From the NCBI GenBank assembly GCA_002293845.1, contig DBEA01000006.1, positions 17,077-31,815 on the forward strand: a stretch of 14,739 nt of DNA. Direction: 5' to 3'. The DNA is from Patescibacteria group bacterium UBA918 (lineage in GTDB: Bacteria; Patescibacteriota; Minisyncoccia; Phycocordibacterales; UBA918). Positions 1 through 7,168 of this stretch are shown here, one piece after another. The notes under the pieces are model-generated. The model had not been told where the DNA came from and did no database searches. It was given only the letters and a program-made list of their open reading frames with translations. Each line of letters starts with the position of its first letter. The first letter of the stretch is position 1. Made by a program: the position numbers and the translations under genes.

Positions 1-151
1 AACCAGCCCCGCCCCCGCCCCACGCCACCAATAATCCCAGCAGTCCCACAAAAGCCGCTTCGGGCAGACCGATAGAGTAGAACGACCGAATCCCTACCCC
101 GAGAGCGAACGCGACGACCAGGACATAGAGCCATCGCGCATTGCCTGACAT
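1..151 (-). CDS. 5' end of a membrane protein, possibly ComEC-like (partial)
   Basis: An open frame starts with ATG at 151 and runs off the left edge of the window (50 codons visible). The visible N-terminus has a short polar start, a hydrophobic segment at residues 8-20 (WLYVLVVAFALGVGIRSF region), a short loop, and a second hydrophobic stretch at about residues 32-46 rich in Leu, Val and Gly. Two closely spaced membrane helices right at the N-terminus, with a small G-x-G-x-x-x-S/F turn between them, resemble the start of ComEC/Rec2, the inner-membrane channel for single-stranded DNA uptake. This is a resemblance, not an identification, because the diagnostic competence and metallo-beta-lactamase domains lie outside the window. 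It starts 8 bases after the RNase HI stop and is probably cotranscribed with it. No clear Shine-Dalgarno sequence is present. Another polytopic membrane protein is possible. Confidence 0.5.
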   Translation of the reverse strand, partial: MSGNARWLYVLVVAFALGVGIRSFYSIGLPEAAFVGLLGLLVAWGGGGAG

Positions 152-159
152 AAAAAATT

Positions 160-576
160 TTAGCCTCGGTCCAACGCCTCGTTCACCAATCGATCGGCTT
201 CCTTGTTCTCCTCGCGCCGCACATGCCGCAAAGACAATTTAGGGAAACGCGCCCGCAGATCCCTGATCTCTTCAAAAAGAGATCGTAGACCCGGATTCTT
301 GACTTTGTATTCGCCGGCCAACTGCTTCACTACCAGTTCGCTATCGAGACGCCAATCGATATCCAATTCCGTGGTTTTTTCTCCGAACAGCGCGATGAGG
401 GCATGGAGACCTCGCAGGACCGCGGTGTATTCGGCGATATTGTTGGTGCTTTCACCGATAGTTTCCGACAACTCCTCCAACACTTCTCCACCCTCTTTCG
501 CGATCACGACACCGATCGCTGCCGGTCCCGGGTTGCCGCGAGCGCCCCCGTCCGAATGCACTATGATTTTAGACAT
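160..576 (-). CDS. rnhA: Ribonuclease HI family protein
   Basis: This 138-residue protein should cleave the RNA strand of RNA-DNA hybrids (R-loops, primer remnants) in the cytoplasm. The four catalytic acidic residues of the RNase H fold are visible: D9 in HSDGGARGNPG, E49 in NNIAEYTAV, D78 in WRLDSELVVKQL, and D128 in ENKEADRLVNEALD, with H118 nearby as the likely flexible-loop histidine. It is shorter than E. coli RNase HI (155 residues). The basic handle is replaced by the short QLAGEYKVKNPGL segment, as in the RVT_3/archaeal-like type I group. ATG 576 is the only sensible start and lies 7 bases after a TACAAT box, so the mRNA should be leaderless. The gene is followed after 8 bases by the partial membrane-protein gene. 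The family assignment is firm; the exact cellular role is inferred. Confidence 0.93.
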   Translation of the reverse strand: MSKIIVHSDGGARGNPGPAAIGVVIAKEGGEVLEELSETIGESTNNIAEYTAVLRGLHALIALFGEKTTELDIDWRLDSELVVKQLAGEYKVKNPGLRSLFEEIRDLRARFPKLSLRHVRREENKEADRLVNEALDRG

Positions 577-583
577 GTCGTTA

Positions 584-592
584 ATTGTACCA
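584..592 (-). promoter_or_regulatory. Extended -10 promoter of the RNase HI gene
   Basis: Reading the minus strand, TGG precedes TACAAT (hexamer at 589-584), followed by seven bases and the ATG at 576. The hexamer matches the sigma-70 consensus at five of six positions and carries the TGn extension. The normal distance from -10 to transcription start places +1 at or next to the start codon, giving a leaderless mRNA. The T of TGG is the last base of the preceding terminator stem. No convincing -35 is visible. Confidence 0.6.
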
Positions 593-616
593 AAAGACCG
601 CCGATGGCGGTCTTTT
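592..616 (-). terminator. Rho-independent terminator after the DUF5663-like gene, overlapping its stop codon
   Basis: A perfect 11-bp inverted repeat, AAAAGACCGCC (592-602) and GGCGGTCTTTT (606-616), encloses a 3-base loop. The stem is GC-rich in the middle with A/T-rich ends, so it has an A-tract before and a short T-tract after the hairpin on either strand. On the minus strand it ends the transcript of the 615-914 gene, whose TAA stop (617-615) lies in the stem base. The T-tract is only TCTTTT then GG, so termination may be incomplete. Confidence 0.8.
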
Positions 617-914
617 ACTTCCCGAGGATTTTAACGGCCTCCTCTTTGAACGCCTCGGTCTCTTCCTCGAGAATGAGCCTAAAAGCCGGAAACGCCTCCA
701 TCAGCACCTCGTGCAGGTTATCCTTGTCGGCATAGGCGTCGACCATGTGACTGAAATGTTCGGCGGTACTTTCGTCGCTTTCGGAGAGGAAACGCAGGAT
801 GGCACTCTCCATTATGAGGCTGCCAACGTCGGCGAGGAACACCAGCTTCTCATCATCGGTCATCTCCGAAAAGTGGAAGAGTTCCTCTAGGTTTTGATTG
901 ATAGCGTTTGCCAT
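615..914 (-). CDS. Small acidic helical protein, DUF5663-like
   Basis: This is a 99-residue, strongly acidic protein with no membrane segment or signal peptide. It looks almost entirely helical: an N-terminal half (about residues 8-48) with the pattern LEELFHFSEMTDDEKLVFL followed by DVGSLIMESAILRFL, then an acidic hinge (SESDES) and further amphipathic helices to the C-terminus. The helix-turn (E/D)(D/E)EK..FL..(V/I)G.LI...ILRFL layout resembles DUF5663, a short CPR-associated family of unknown function; this is from memory of the pattern, not a search. It follows the 1151-residue gene by only 5 bases without its own promoter or Shine-Dalgarno sequence, so it is probably cotranscribed. It could be a soluble partner or chaperone of that protein. 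No biochemical function can be assigned. Confidence 0.8.
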   Translation of the reverse strand: MANAINQNLEELFHFSEMTDDEKLVFLADVGSLIMESAILRFLSESDESTAEHFSHMVDAYADKDNLHEVLMEAFPAFRLILEEETEAFKEEAVKILGK

Positions 915-919
915 AGGTG

Positions 920-3900
920 TTATGCCGCGCGGCTGTTAGCTAGTCCCGATACGTATTCGGCCAAAGTCTTATCGTTGTCATTGGCGGCGGCGTTGGCGAC
1001 CTCTTTCGACCACACATCGAAACCTGTATCACTGACTCCTTCCGGAAGTTCACCGTTGACATCCATCGCCTTGATGTCACCGATGGTCAGATTCGCCATT
1101 TGCTCGAAAGTGCCGGCGACATTAGGTTTACCTAAACCGAACAGATTGTCTAGAAAACCATTCTTCGGTTGCTCCACCGAACGCACATAGCTCTCCAGAG
1201 ACTGCCCACCTACAGTCTCAGCCCCGGACACACTGGCTTCACGCACTACAGTGTCAGGATTAGGCGTCGGTTGGTCGAACCCATACGGCGTAACGTCCGG
1301 CACATTATCGTTAGTGGCTGGCGCCGATTCAGTAGACGGATTATAAGGCATGTCCTTATACTTGTTTATGTAATCTCCCACCGTCATCGAAGGATCGTTA
1401 GGCTGGGCATTACCGTGAGTCATCATGTATTCGATGACGCCAGAAAAACTCTCCTTATCTGTGCTCATCTCTTCAAGTAACGCCAGAGCGTTCTGGTCGT
1501 CAATACGCACGCCCTGATAGAGGTTAAGAGCGTCATGAATAGTCATTGAGTTGACATCAGCCGTGCGGCCTTCGACCACGAAAGTGCCGACCTCACCACG
1601 CACGGTAACCGGTCCATGTTCCGGAAACTCATCCGGTCCCGGTACATCGGTCTCAATTGGTTCATGCGGTTCGACCTCCTCAAGCGGGGTGCCGTCAGCG
1701 GTCTCAGCATCGGCGGACATTGGCCCTTCTGGCGCACTCTCCGGTATCGGCGCTGTTTCCGGTAGGTCTGGATGGTTCGATTCGTATATCTGACGCAATA
1801 ACTCGTCGAATCTGGTGATGTTGATTTGTTCACCTGGGTAGATCTTATGAATATTCCCGTCACTTTTAACGGCACCGATCTCTTTGGCTAGTTCCGGGTT
1901 CTGTTCAAGGTGTTTGACCGCCTGATCCAAAAGCTCCTGCCTTTCGCTCATCGGTAAATCCATCTTCTTTAGAAAATCGGATTCGCCGCCAACGGGAGCG
2001 GAGTCGGGCCCTCTCCCTTCCATGATGTTCCAGGCATTTTCACCCTTAGCGACCGTGTGGAACTTAGCGTCCATCGTTTCCGGCCGCGGTTCGGGAATCG
2101 GTGCCTCGTTCGGCAACTCCACGCCACGCAAATCTGGTGGCACTCCCTGCAGTTTCGGATCAGGGATATCGGTCAAACGAATCGAACCAGCCTCCGCCGG
2201 AGGCGGACCGGAAACCATACCCCCTTCTCCTACCGACTGACCATATACATAATTAGGAGTATTGGTGGTCGAGCCTTCCCACGGCGGTGGGTTAGTTCCA
2301 GATGGAGCATGTGGATGCGGTGTGACTGATCCGTCTACAACAACATCTGGGGCGGTTTTCGTCGCCCCTTCCCAACCCGGAGGATTTCCAGCGGGGGCGT
2401 GGGGGTGAGGGGTGCTTGAATCAAGGCCTCCGGAGACAGAAACCGCATCCGCGCCGGCAATTTGCGAATAAGCATAGCCACCGGCCGCTAGACCGCCAGC
2501 TACGCCGGCGGCTACCGAAGCGGTGTCGGCTCGGGCCTCCATAGCCCACACACCGAAAGTTCGTTTCTCTAACTCCTGATTCAAATCATCATATGACCGT
2601 TCAAAATAATTTTGTCTTACTCCAGATACTGACGCGCCCAATCTTTTGCGTGCGAGTGCGACAAATGTTTTATCCATGAACTCTTTAGTACCCTTACCGG
2701 CGAGTACACCGCCGCCGATGGCCGCCAACACCGGGACCACGCCCACGCCAGATATCACGGCCATCCCGAGAGAAACTCCGGTCAGGGCATATTTATATTT
2801 CACCATCGCCTCTAAAATCGGGCGCAGTCGCTTACTCTCACCCCACGCATCGTTAGCGGCCTTCTTTTGGGTCTCCAAACGCTTCGACATGACATACGGG
2901 AGCGTAGCAGCTACTTTGGGAGATAAGCGTGACCTATATCTCTCTGCTCTCTTACCACCAAACAACATTAGCTCTTTGGCCGTTCTGTTAAACTCTGCGC
3001 GCGCGGTATCGGCCTGTTCCTTCGAAAGAGTCAACTCCGGTGTCAGCCGAGGTTTTATACCGAACAGTCCACGGAGCATCCCGCCGAACTTCTTAGACTC
3101 TTCGAAGACATGTTTTTCGTATCTTTGCGCATATTCAGACTCCAACTTATTAGCCAGGTCTCTGTTGGTACGCCACTCTTGTCGCATCGCTTCGAACCTT
3201 GCCTTATTGCCTGCGACAGCCGACTCAACATCCTGCTTGGCGGCATCATCCATCATTTTATCCAGATCTCCATCGGTGAGTTGCTTCTCTGTGTTTTTTT
3301 CTGGTTCAGGAACCCCTCCTACCGCTTTTTCCCAAGCATCACCTTGGATCTTTTCCTCTTCGGTACGAGTGTCCGCTTCCGTACCAGGAATCACCGGACC
3401 TAACATCGAATCGCTATGAGTGCGGTCTTCGATCTCTTTCTCGGCTTTGGTTAGCTTTTTCTTTTTCGTTTCCCCAGCGGATTTGGCTTTTTTGGCGGCC
3501 GCCTCCTTCTTTGAGGAAGTGGCTTTGGAAGAAATCTTCTCTGCCGGCGCGTCCGCAGACTTAGAATCGGATTCTTTTTCGTAATGGCTCCAACTCGGGG
3601 TCACGCCTTCGGGATGCGGCTCGGCAAAACCACCGAAACGTCCGTGGAAACTGCCGGTAGCCGTGCCTCTCGTTTGAAACTCCGACGGATTAACAGGCTT
3701 CGAAATTTCCGGCATATCAGCTTTCGGGTCCACCTTGACCTTCCAAGTTTGACCGAGCTCAGCGGTAGTAGTGTTACGTACACCGATACTGCCAATGTCG
3801 CTCAGCGATTTCCCTTTGGCAATTGCCGCCATCTCGGTCATGCCCCCAGGTAATTTTGGAGAAACTGTTGTGTCGGGGGATGGGGCAGGATTCGAAGTCA

Positions 3901-4375
3901 CCGTTTTTTCAACAGCGCTGGTCAATTTAATCGTTGGTTGTGATTCGACTTGAGTGTTGTCTGTTACTCTTTTAGTCTCTTTTGCGGGAACGGTTTTACC
4001 TACGGCAGGATTTGTTCCGTATAAGGCCTTTTTAATCTCCTCCCGACGGTCTCGAATCTTGTACAATTCGTCTATCTTAGACTTGGCTGTGACCCTTTGT
4101 GCGTCGCTACTTTTCGAATCGTAATAAACGGCTAATTGTTCATTTACCTGGTCGTTTATGATTTTTTGATCAAAAGCCTTTTCATCAGGAGCCTTGGCTA
4201 ACATCTCCTTCATGACCGCCTCATCTAAAAACGGCTTTCCTTCAGTCGGCCTCTTTGTAACCTCTGTAGCTACCGGTGGTCGTTGGCTAGGCACTGACGG
4301 ACCACTTTCGGTTGGAGTCGGATTTTCTTGCAGTTTTTTTTGGAGTTTTGCTAATTCGCCATTCTTGCCGTCCAT
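920..4375 (-). CDS. Giant multi-domain membrane protein with degenerate LysM-like module, unknown function
   Basis: An 1151-residue protein that I do not recognise as a named family. Residues 1-330 are low-complexity, Lys/Pro/Ser/Thr-rich and probably disordered, with a Lys/Ala-rich run near 285-315. Residues 365-520 are charged and helical, likely coiled coil (around 390-430 and 450-520). A 32-residue hydrophobic stretch (529-560) and a second one (617-642) flank a basic loop (561-616). Residues 650-770 are Pro/Gly-rich and contain two copies of a TPHPHAP motif. Residues 772-785 (FHTVAKGENAWNIM) and 844-853 (KIYPGEQINI) look like the two ends of a LysM fold separated by an insert. The remainder is acidic and Pro-rich with short repeated helices. 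If the first hydrophobic stretch is a hairpin, the positive-inside rule puts the N-terminal half in the cytoplasm and the LysM-like part outside. ATG 4375 sits 7 bases after an extended -10. The gene lies between the ATPase and the DUF5663-like gene, suggesting a shared machine. Confidence 0.85.
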   Translation of the reverse strand: MDGKNGELAKLQKKLQENPTPTESGPSVPSQRPPVATEVTKRPTEGKPFLDEAVMKEMLAKAPDEKAFDQKIINDQVNEQLAVYYDSKSSDAQRVTAKSKIDELYKIRDRREEIKKALYGTNPAVGKTVPAKETKRVTDNTQVESQPTIKLTSAVEKTVTSNPAPSPDTTVSPKLPGGMTEMAAIAKGKSLSDIGSIGVRNTTTAELGQTWKVKVDPKADMPEISKPVNPSEFQTRGTATGSFHGRFGGFAEPHPEGVTPSWSHYEKESDSKSADAPAEKISSKATSSKKEAAAKKAKSAGETKKKKLTKAEKEIEDRTHSDSMLGPVIPGTEADTRTEEEKIQGDAWEKAVGGVPEPEKNTEKQLTDGDLDKMMDDAAKQDVESAVAGNKARFEAMRQEWRTNRDLANKLESEYAQRYEKHVFEESKKFGGMLRGLFGIKPRLTPELTLSKEQADTARAEFNRTAKELMLFGGKRAERYRSRLSPKVAATLPYVMSKRLETQKKAANDAWGESKRLRPILEAMVKYKYALTGVSLGMAVISGVGVVPVLAAIGGGVLAGKGTKEFMDKTFVALARKRLGASVSGVRQNYFERSYDDLNQELEKRTFGVWAMEARADTASVAAGVAGGLAAGGYAYSQIAGADAVSVSGGLDSSTPHPHAPAGNPPGWEGATKTAPDVVVDGSVTPHPHAPSGTNPPPWEGSTTNTPNYVYGQSVGEGGMVSGPPPAEAGSIRLTDIPDPKLQGVPPDLRGVELPNEAPIPEPRPETMDAKFHTVAKGENAWNIMEGRGPDSAPVGGESDFLKKMDLPMSERQELLDQAVKHLEQNPELAKEIGAVKSDGNIHKIYPGEQINITRFDELLRQIYESNHPDLPETAPIPESAPEGPMSADAETADGTPLEEVEPHEPIETDVPGPDEFPEHGPVTVRGEVGTFVVEGRTADVNSMTIHDALNLYQGVRIDDQNALALLEEMSTDKESFSGVIEYMMTHGNAQPNDPSMTVGDYINKYKDMPYNPSTESAPATNDNVPDVTPYGFDQPTPNPDTVVREASVSGAETVGGQSLESYVRSVEQPKNGFLDNLFGLGKPNVAGTFEQMANLTIGDIKAMDVNGELPEGVSDTGFDVWSKEVANAAANDNDKTLAEYVSGLANSRAA
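2273..2413 (-). repeat. Two imperfect copies of a His-Pro motif in the 1151-residue protein
   Basis: Residues 655-670 (TPHPHAPAGNPPGWEG) and 685-701 (TPHPHAPSGTNPPPWEG) are near-identical copies about 30 residues apart. Both are followed by a Thr-rich linker and a Pro. At DNA level the copies (2413-2366 and 2323-2273) have diverged more than the protein, with many differences at third positions and a one-codon insertion, which suggests selection on the protein motif. They lie just after the second hydrophobic segment, in the part inferred to be outside the membrane. Confidence 0.85.
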
Positions 4376-4382
4376 GTGAAAT

Positions 4383-4391
4383 ATTGTAACA
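4383..4391 (-). promoter_or_regulatory. Extended -10 promoter of the 1151-residue protein gene
   Basis: On the minus strand TGT precedes TACAAT (4388-4383), then seven bases (ATTTCAC) and ATG at 4375. The geometry is the same as at the RNase HI gene and implies a leaderless or nearly leaderless mRNA. It sits in the 31-base gap after the ATPase stop at 4407, so the gene may be transcribed both from here and by read-through from the ATPase. No -35 is evident. Confidence 0.6.
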
Positions 4392-4406
4392 CCGGTTGTT
4401 TAGACC

Positions 4407-7145
4407 TTAGAGATACCGTGCGGATATCTCCATCTCCACCTGCCGCCTCGGGCGGGCGAACCGTGCGTACGAGTGGTCGATGAGAGCCTGGGCTCTCGCC
4501 ATGTCGGCCGGCGCGGGAGCCAATGTCTTGATATTGAAAGGTTTTTGAGGAGTGCCGCCGGAAAGTAGGCGCAAAAGTGCCTGCCGATTCTCGACGTTCA
4601 TGAGGTCGTGCGCCTTAAAGACCGGCGCGAATTGGGTCTCCAGGTACTCGGCATCGTCGGGGCCCACTCGGAAGGCCGCGAGCGAGCCGACGTTGCCGAA
4701 AACCGCGTCGCGGATCTTCTCGTCGAGCTGGGCGATGAATTGGTGCGCCACCGTGAGTCCGAGCTTGTACTTGCGCGCTTCGGAGAGGATGGCCGAGATC
4801 GAGTCGGTGGTGATGTTCTGGAACTCGTCCATATGAAGGAAGAACGGCGCGTACGAGCGAGTGAGATCGTCGACGCGCGAGAGGGCGGCCATCAAGATCT
4901 TGCCGACAATGATCATGCCGATCAGGTTGGAGTTGATCTCGCCCAATTTGCCCTTCGAGAGATTCACCAAGAGTATCTTGCGACCGTCCATCAACTCGCG
5001 GAAATTGATCGACGAGGTTTGCTGACCGATCACCGGACGCATGAAATCGTTGGCCGTGAACACGTCGAACTTGGAGGTGATATAGGGCACGACGTTCTCT
5101 AGAGCCGCTTCCCCGCCGGCTTTGACGGCGATATCGTTCCAGAATTGCGCCACCACCGGATTGCGGACCTTAGACAATTTCAGTGCTCGATACTCCGAAT
5201 CGGCGAACACGCGCGAGATATCGAGTAAAGTCGAACCGCTCTCGGGATCTTCGAGTACCAGCAAGGTGGCATTACGGAAATACTGCTCGAACATCGGCCC
5301 CATACTCTCCGGCACCGCCCCGTAGAGTTTCTGGAAGATCGAAAACAACTCGTTCACCACGAAGGTCTTTTGTTCGGGATGGGCCGGATCGTATTCGAGC
5401 AGGTTGAGACCGACCACCCTGTCGGTACGCGAGGGATCGAAGTATATGACATCGTCCTGGCGCTCTTCTGGTATGGCGCCTAAGACATCGGCGATGTCGT
5501 TGCCGTGCGGGTCAATGAAACACACCCCGTGACCGTCGATGATATCCTGCGCGATCATGTTCTTCATCAGAGTCGTCTTGCCGGTTCCCGTCTGGCCGAT
5601 GATGTAGAAATGCCGTAGGCGGTCTTCGATATCGATCCTGATCTCGGTGTCGGCGCCGCGGAAGCTGTTGATACCCAGGATAGTGCCAGAAGTCGGCAGG
5701 TCGGCAGGAGCCGGCGCCGACACCGTCTTGGTCTGCAACAATTGCGGCGCCACCTTTGACGGCGTCTCCGACGGGAAGTGCATGGCGGTGGTCATCTCCT
5801 CGGCGTTGAGGATCATTTTTTCGCGGTCGTTCCACTGCCGGAGAGAAAAGTCGCGCAACAACTCGCGCAAGCGGCCGCCCGCGGCGGTCTTCCAGGTCAG
5901 ATGATTTCCCTTGGCGTTCTCGAGCTGATTGAAACTCGAACAAATATCCGACAATATCGCTTCGGCCTCTTTCTCCGTGGTGGCGGCGGCCACGACACGT
6001 AGATTCACGGCCGATAAAGGGGTCTTCAATTTGCGGGAAAACTGCTCCAGCTCCTCCTGGTCGATCGCGTTGGCTCGCTCGGCCTTTTTCTCTTTCTCTT
6101 TGGCCGCTGCTTCCGCGCTCTTGAAGAACGTCATGGTCTCCTTGAGTACGCTCCCGGCAATGCCGCGATCCATGGCCGCGAGCGCGGAACTGACGCTCTC
6201 GCCTTTGCGGATACCTTCCATGGCCTTACTACCCTTCTCGGCATAGGTGTCTTGCCGCGGACCGACCAGAAGCTGAACGGCCGCACCTTCGCCGTCGCGA
6301 TCGATCTTGGCGAAACTATTGATCAGCACGTTCAATGGATCGAGATCGAAATCCTCGTACGGCCTAAGCGGATATAGGGGGTGCCTGGAAAGCGTGGCGG
6401 TGGCCGCGACGGCGACACCATTCTCGTTGAAGATGTTGTAATCGTCGCGGCGTCTCTCTAACTGCACGTCGGGCAAGATGGAAACTATCTGCTTCTCAAG
6501 AAGACGCGCGAACTCGGTGGGTACCGCGACATGGAAGACGAAATCGGTGCTACCGTCCTCGTTCGATAGTTCGATCGAGAACCATGAGCGTTCCTTGCTG
6601 GTCTCGGCGACCGACGACATGCCGGCATAGAACTGTTCCATGCCCGATATGAGTTCCGCCAGCGCCTTCTCTTTATGTTCTTCGCCCGCTTCCGGCAAGC
6701 GCACCTCGAAGAGCGTCATATGAAGCGGCTTCCATAACGGGTCCCTTTCCGAGAGATTCAGGGCCGTGGACTCGCCGTTTTGTTCCAAATAAGCGACGAG
6801 AGCACGATGAAAATCGTCGAAAAGATGCGGATTGTCCATCTTTTCCGCCACCGAAAGTGCGTTCTTAACGCCCTTTTCCGCCACCAGATCGAGGAGACTG
6901 CCGATTTGTTCGTCATGCGCGTCCTGCGAAAGCCCTATGGCGGTCATTTTGACGTGACGCTCCGGCATGAGGCGCTCGGGAGGCAAGACCGCCTCGCGCG
7001 GCGCGGCGGCGTATTGACGCACTACCTCTTCCGGCGCCATTGCTTCTGGTGATTCTGGCCGCGCGCGTTCGCGCGACAACTCCGCTCGCAAAAAGGCGAT
7101 CTCTTCCTCCGGAGTGCGAAATGGCTGGGCCGGCAATCTTTCCAT
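4407..7145 (-). CDS. HerA/FtsK-superfamily ATPase, DUF87 / type IV secretion DNA-binding-like
   Basis: This 912-residue protein is probably an ATP-driven motor that moves DNA or protein at the cell envelope. The C-terminal RecA-like core is clear: Walker A GQTGTGKTT at residues 517-525 after the HFYIIG strand, an aspartate strand FIDPHGND (543-550), YFDPSRTD (568-575), Walker B FFLHMDEFQN with D773 and E774, and a sensor-like AHQF (800-803). FIDPHG and MDEFQN are typical of the TraG/VirD4/VirB4-like and DUF87 proteins widespread in CPR genomes. Residues 1-65 are charged and Pro-rich. Residues 130-460 form an N-terminal domain of alternating strands and helices with an internal Lys/Glu coiled coil (about 335-375). 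No transmembrane segment is visible, so it is likely a soluble or peripheral hexamer relying on a membrane partner, perhaps the 1151-residue protein encoded next. ATG 7145 lies 9 bases after TACAAT. The substrate is unknown. Confidence 0.9.
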   Translation of the reverse strand: MERLPAQPFRTPEEEIAFLRAELSRERARPESPEAMAPEEVVRQYAAAPREAVLPPERLMPERHVKMTAIGLSQDAHDEQIGSLLDLVAEKGVKNALSVAEKMDNPHLFDDFHRALVAYLEQNGESTALNLSERDPLWKPLHMTLFEVRLPEAGEEHKEKALAELISGMEQFYAGMSSVAETSKERSWFSIELSNEDGSTDFVFHVAVPTEFARLLEKQIVSILPDVQLERRRDDYNIFNENGVAVAATATLSRHPLYPLRPYEDFDLDPLNVLINSFAKIDRDGEGAAVQLLVGPRQDTYAEKGSKAMEGIRKGESVSSALAAMDRGIAGSVLKETMTFFKSAEAAAKEKEKKAERANAIDQEELEQFSRKLKTPLSAVNLRVVAAATTEKEAEAILSDICSSFNQLENAKGNHLTWKTAAGGRLRELLRDFSLRQWNDREKMILNAEEMTTAMHFPSETPSKVAPQLLQTKTVSAPAPADLPTSGTILGINSFRGADTEIRIDIEDRLRHFYIIGQTGTGKTTLMKNMIAQDIIDGHGVCFIDPHGNDIADVLGAIPEERQDDVIYFDPSRTDRVVGLNLLEYDPAHPEQKTFVVNELFSIFQKLYGAVPESMGPMFEQYFRNATLLVLEDPESGSTLLDISRVFADSEYRALKLSKVRNPVVAQFWNDIAVKAGGEAALENVVPYITSKFDVFTANDFMRPVIGQQTSSINFRELMDGRKILLVNLSKGKLGEINSNLIGMIIVGKILMAALSRVDDLTRSYAPFFLHMDEFQNITTDSISAILSEARKYKLGLTVAHQFIAQLDEKIRDAVFGNVGSLAAFRVGPDDAEYLETQFAPVFKAHDLMNVENRQALLRLLSGGTPQKPFNIKTLAPAPADMARAQALIDHSYARFARPRRQVEMEISARYL

Positions 7146-7154
7146 CGTGCGCTA

Positions 7155-7160
7155 ATTGTA
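7155..7160 (-). promoter_or_regulatory. -10 box of the HerA/FtsK-like ATPase gene
   Basis: TACAAT on the minus strand lies in the 23-base gap between the recJ stop (7169) and the ATG at 7145, with nine bases between hexamer and ATG. A start about seven bases downstream would leave a leader of only 0-3 bases. There is no TGn extension and no clear -35, so this is weaker evidence than the other promoters. Confidence 0.5.
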
Positions 7161-7168
7161 ACCTGGAA

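Noticed and set aside
2646..3419. A 257-codon plus-strand open frame opposite the 1151-residue protein gene
   Set aside because: Ser/Pro/Ala-rich translation typical of an antisense shadow, no promoter, and the minus-strand frame continues uninterrupted through it.
920..4375. Reading the giant protein as a cell-wall-anchored adhesin
   Set aside because: It has no N-terminal signal peptide and no LPXTG-like sorting signal; hydrophobic segments are internal and the first 500 residues look cytoplasmic.
4407..7145. Naming the ATPase VirD4, VirB4 or FtsK
   Set aside because: It lacks the N-terminal membrane helices of VirD4 and FtsK, and no other secretion or division genes are adjacent; only the superfamily-level assignment is supported.
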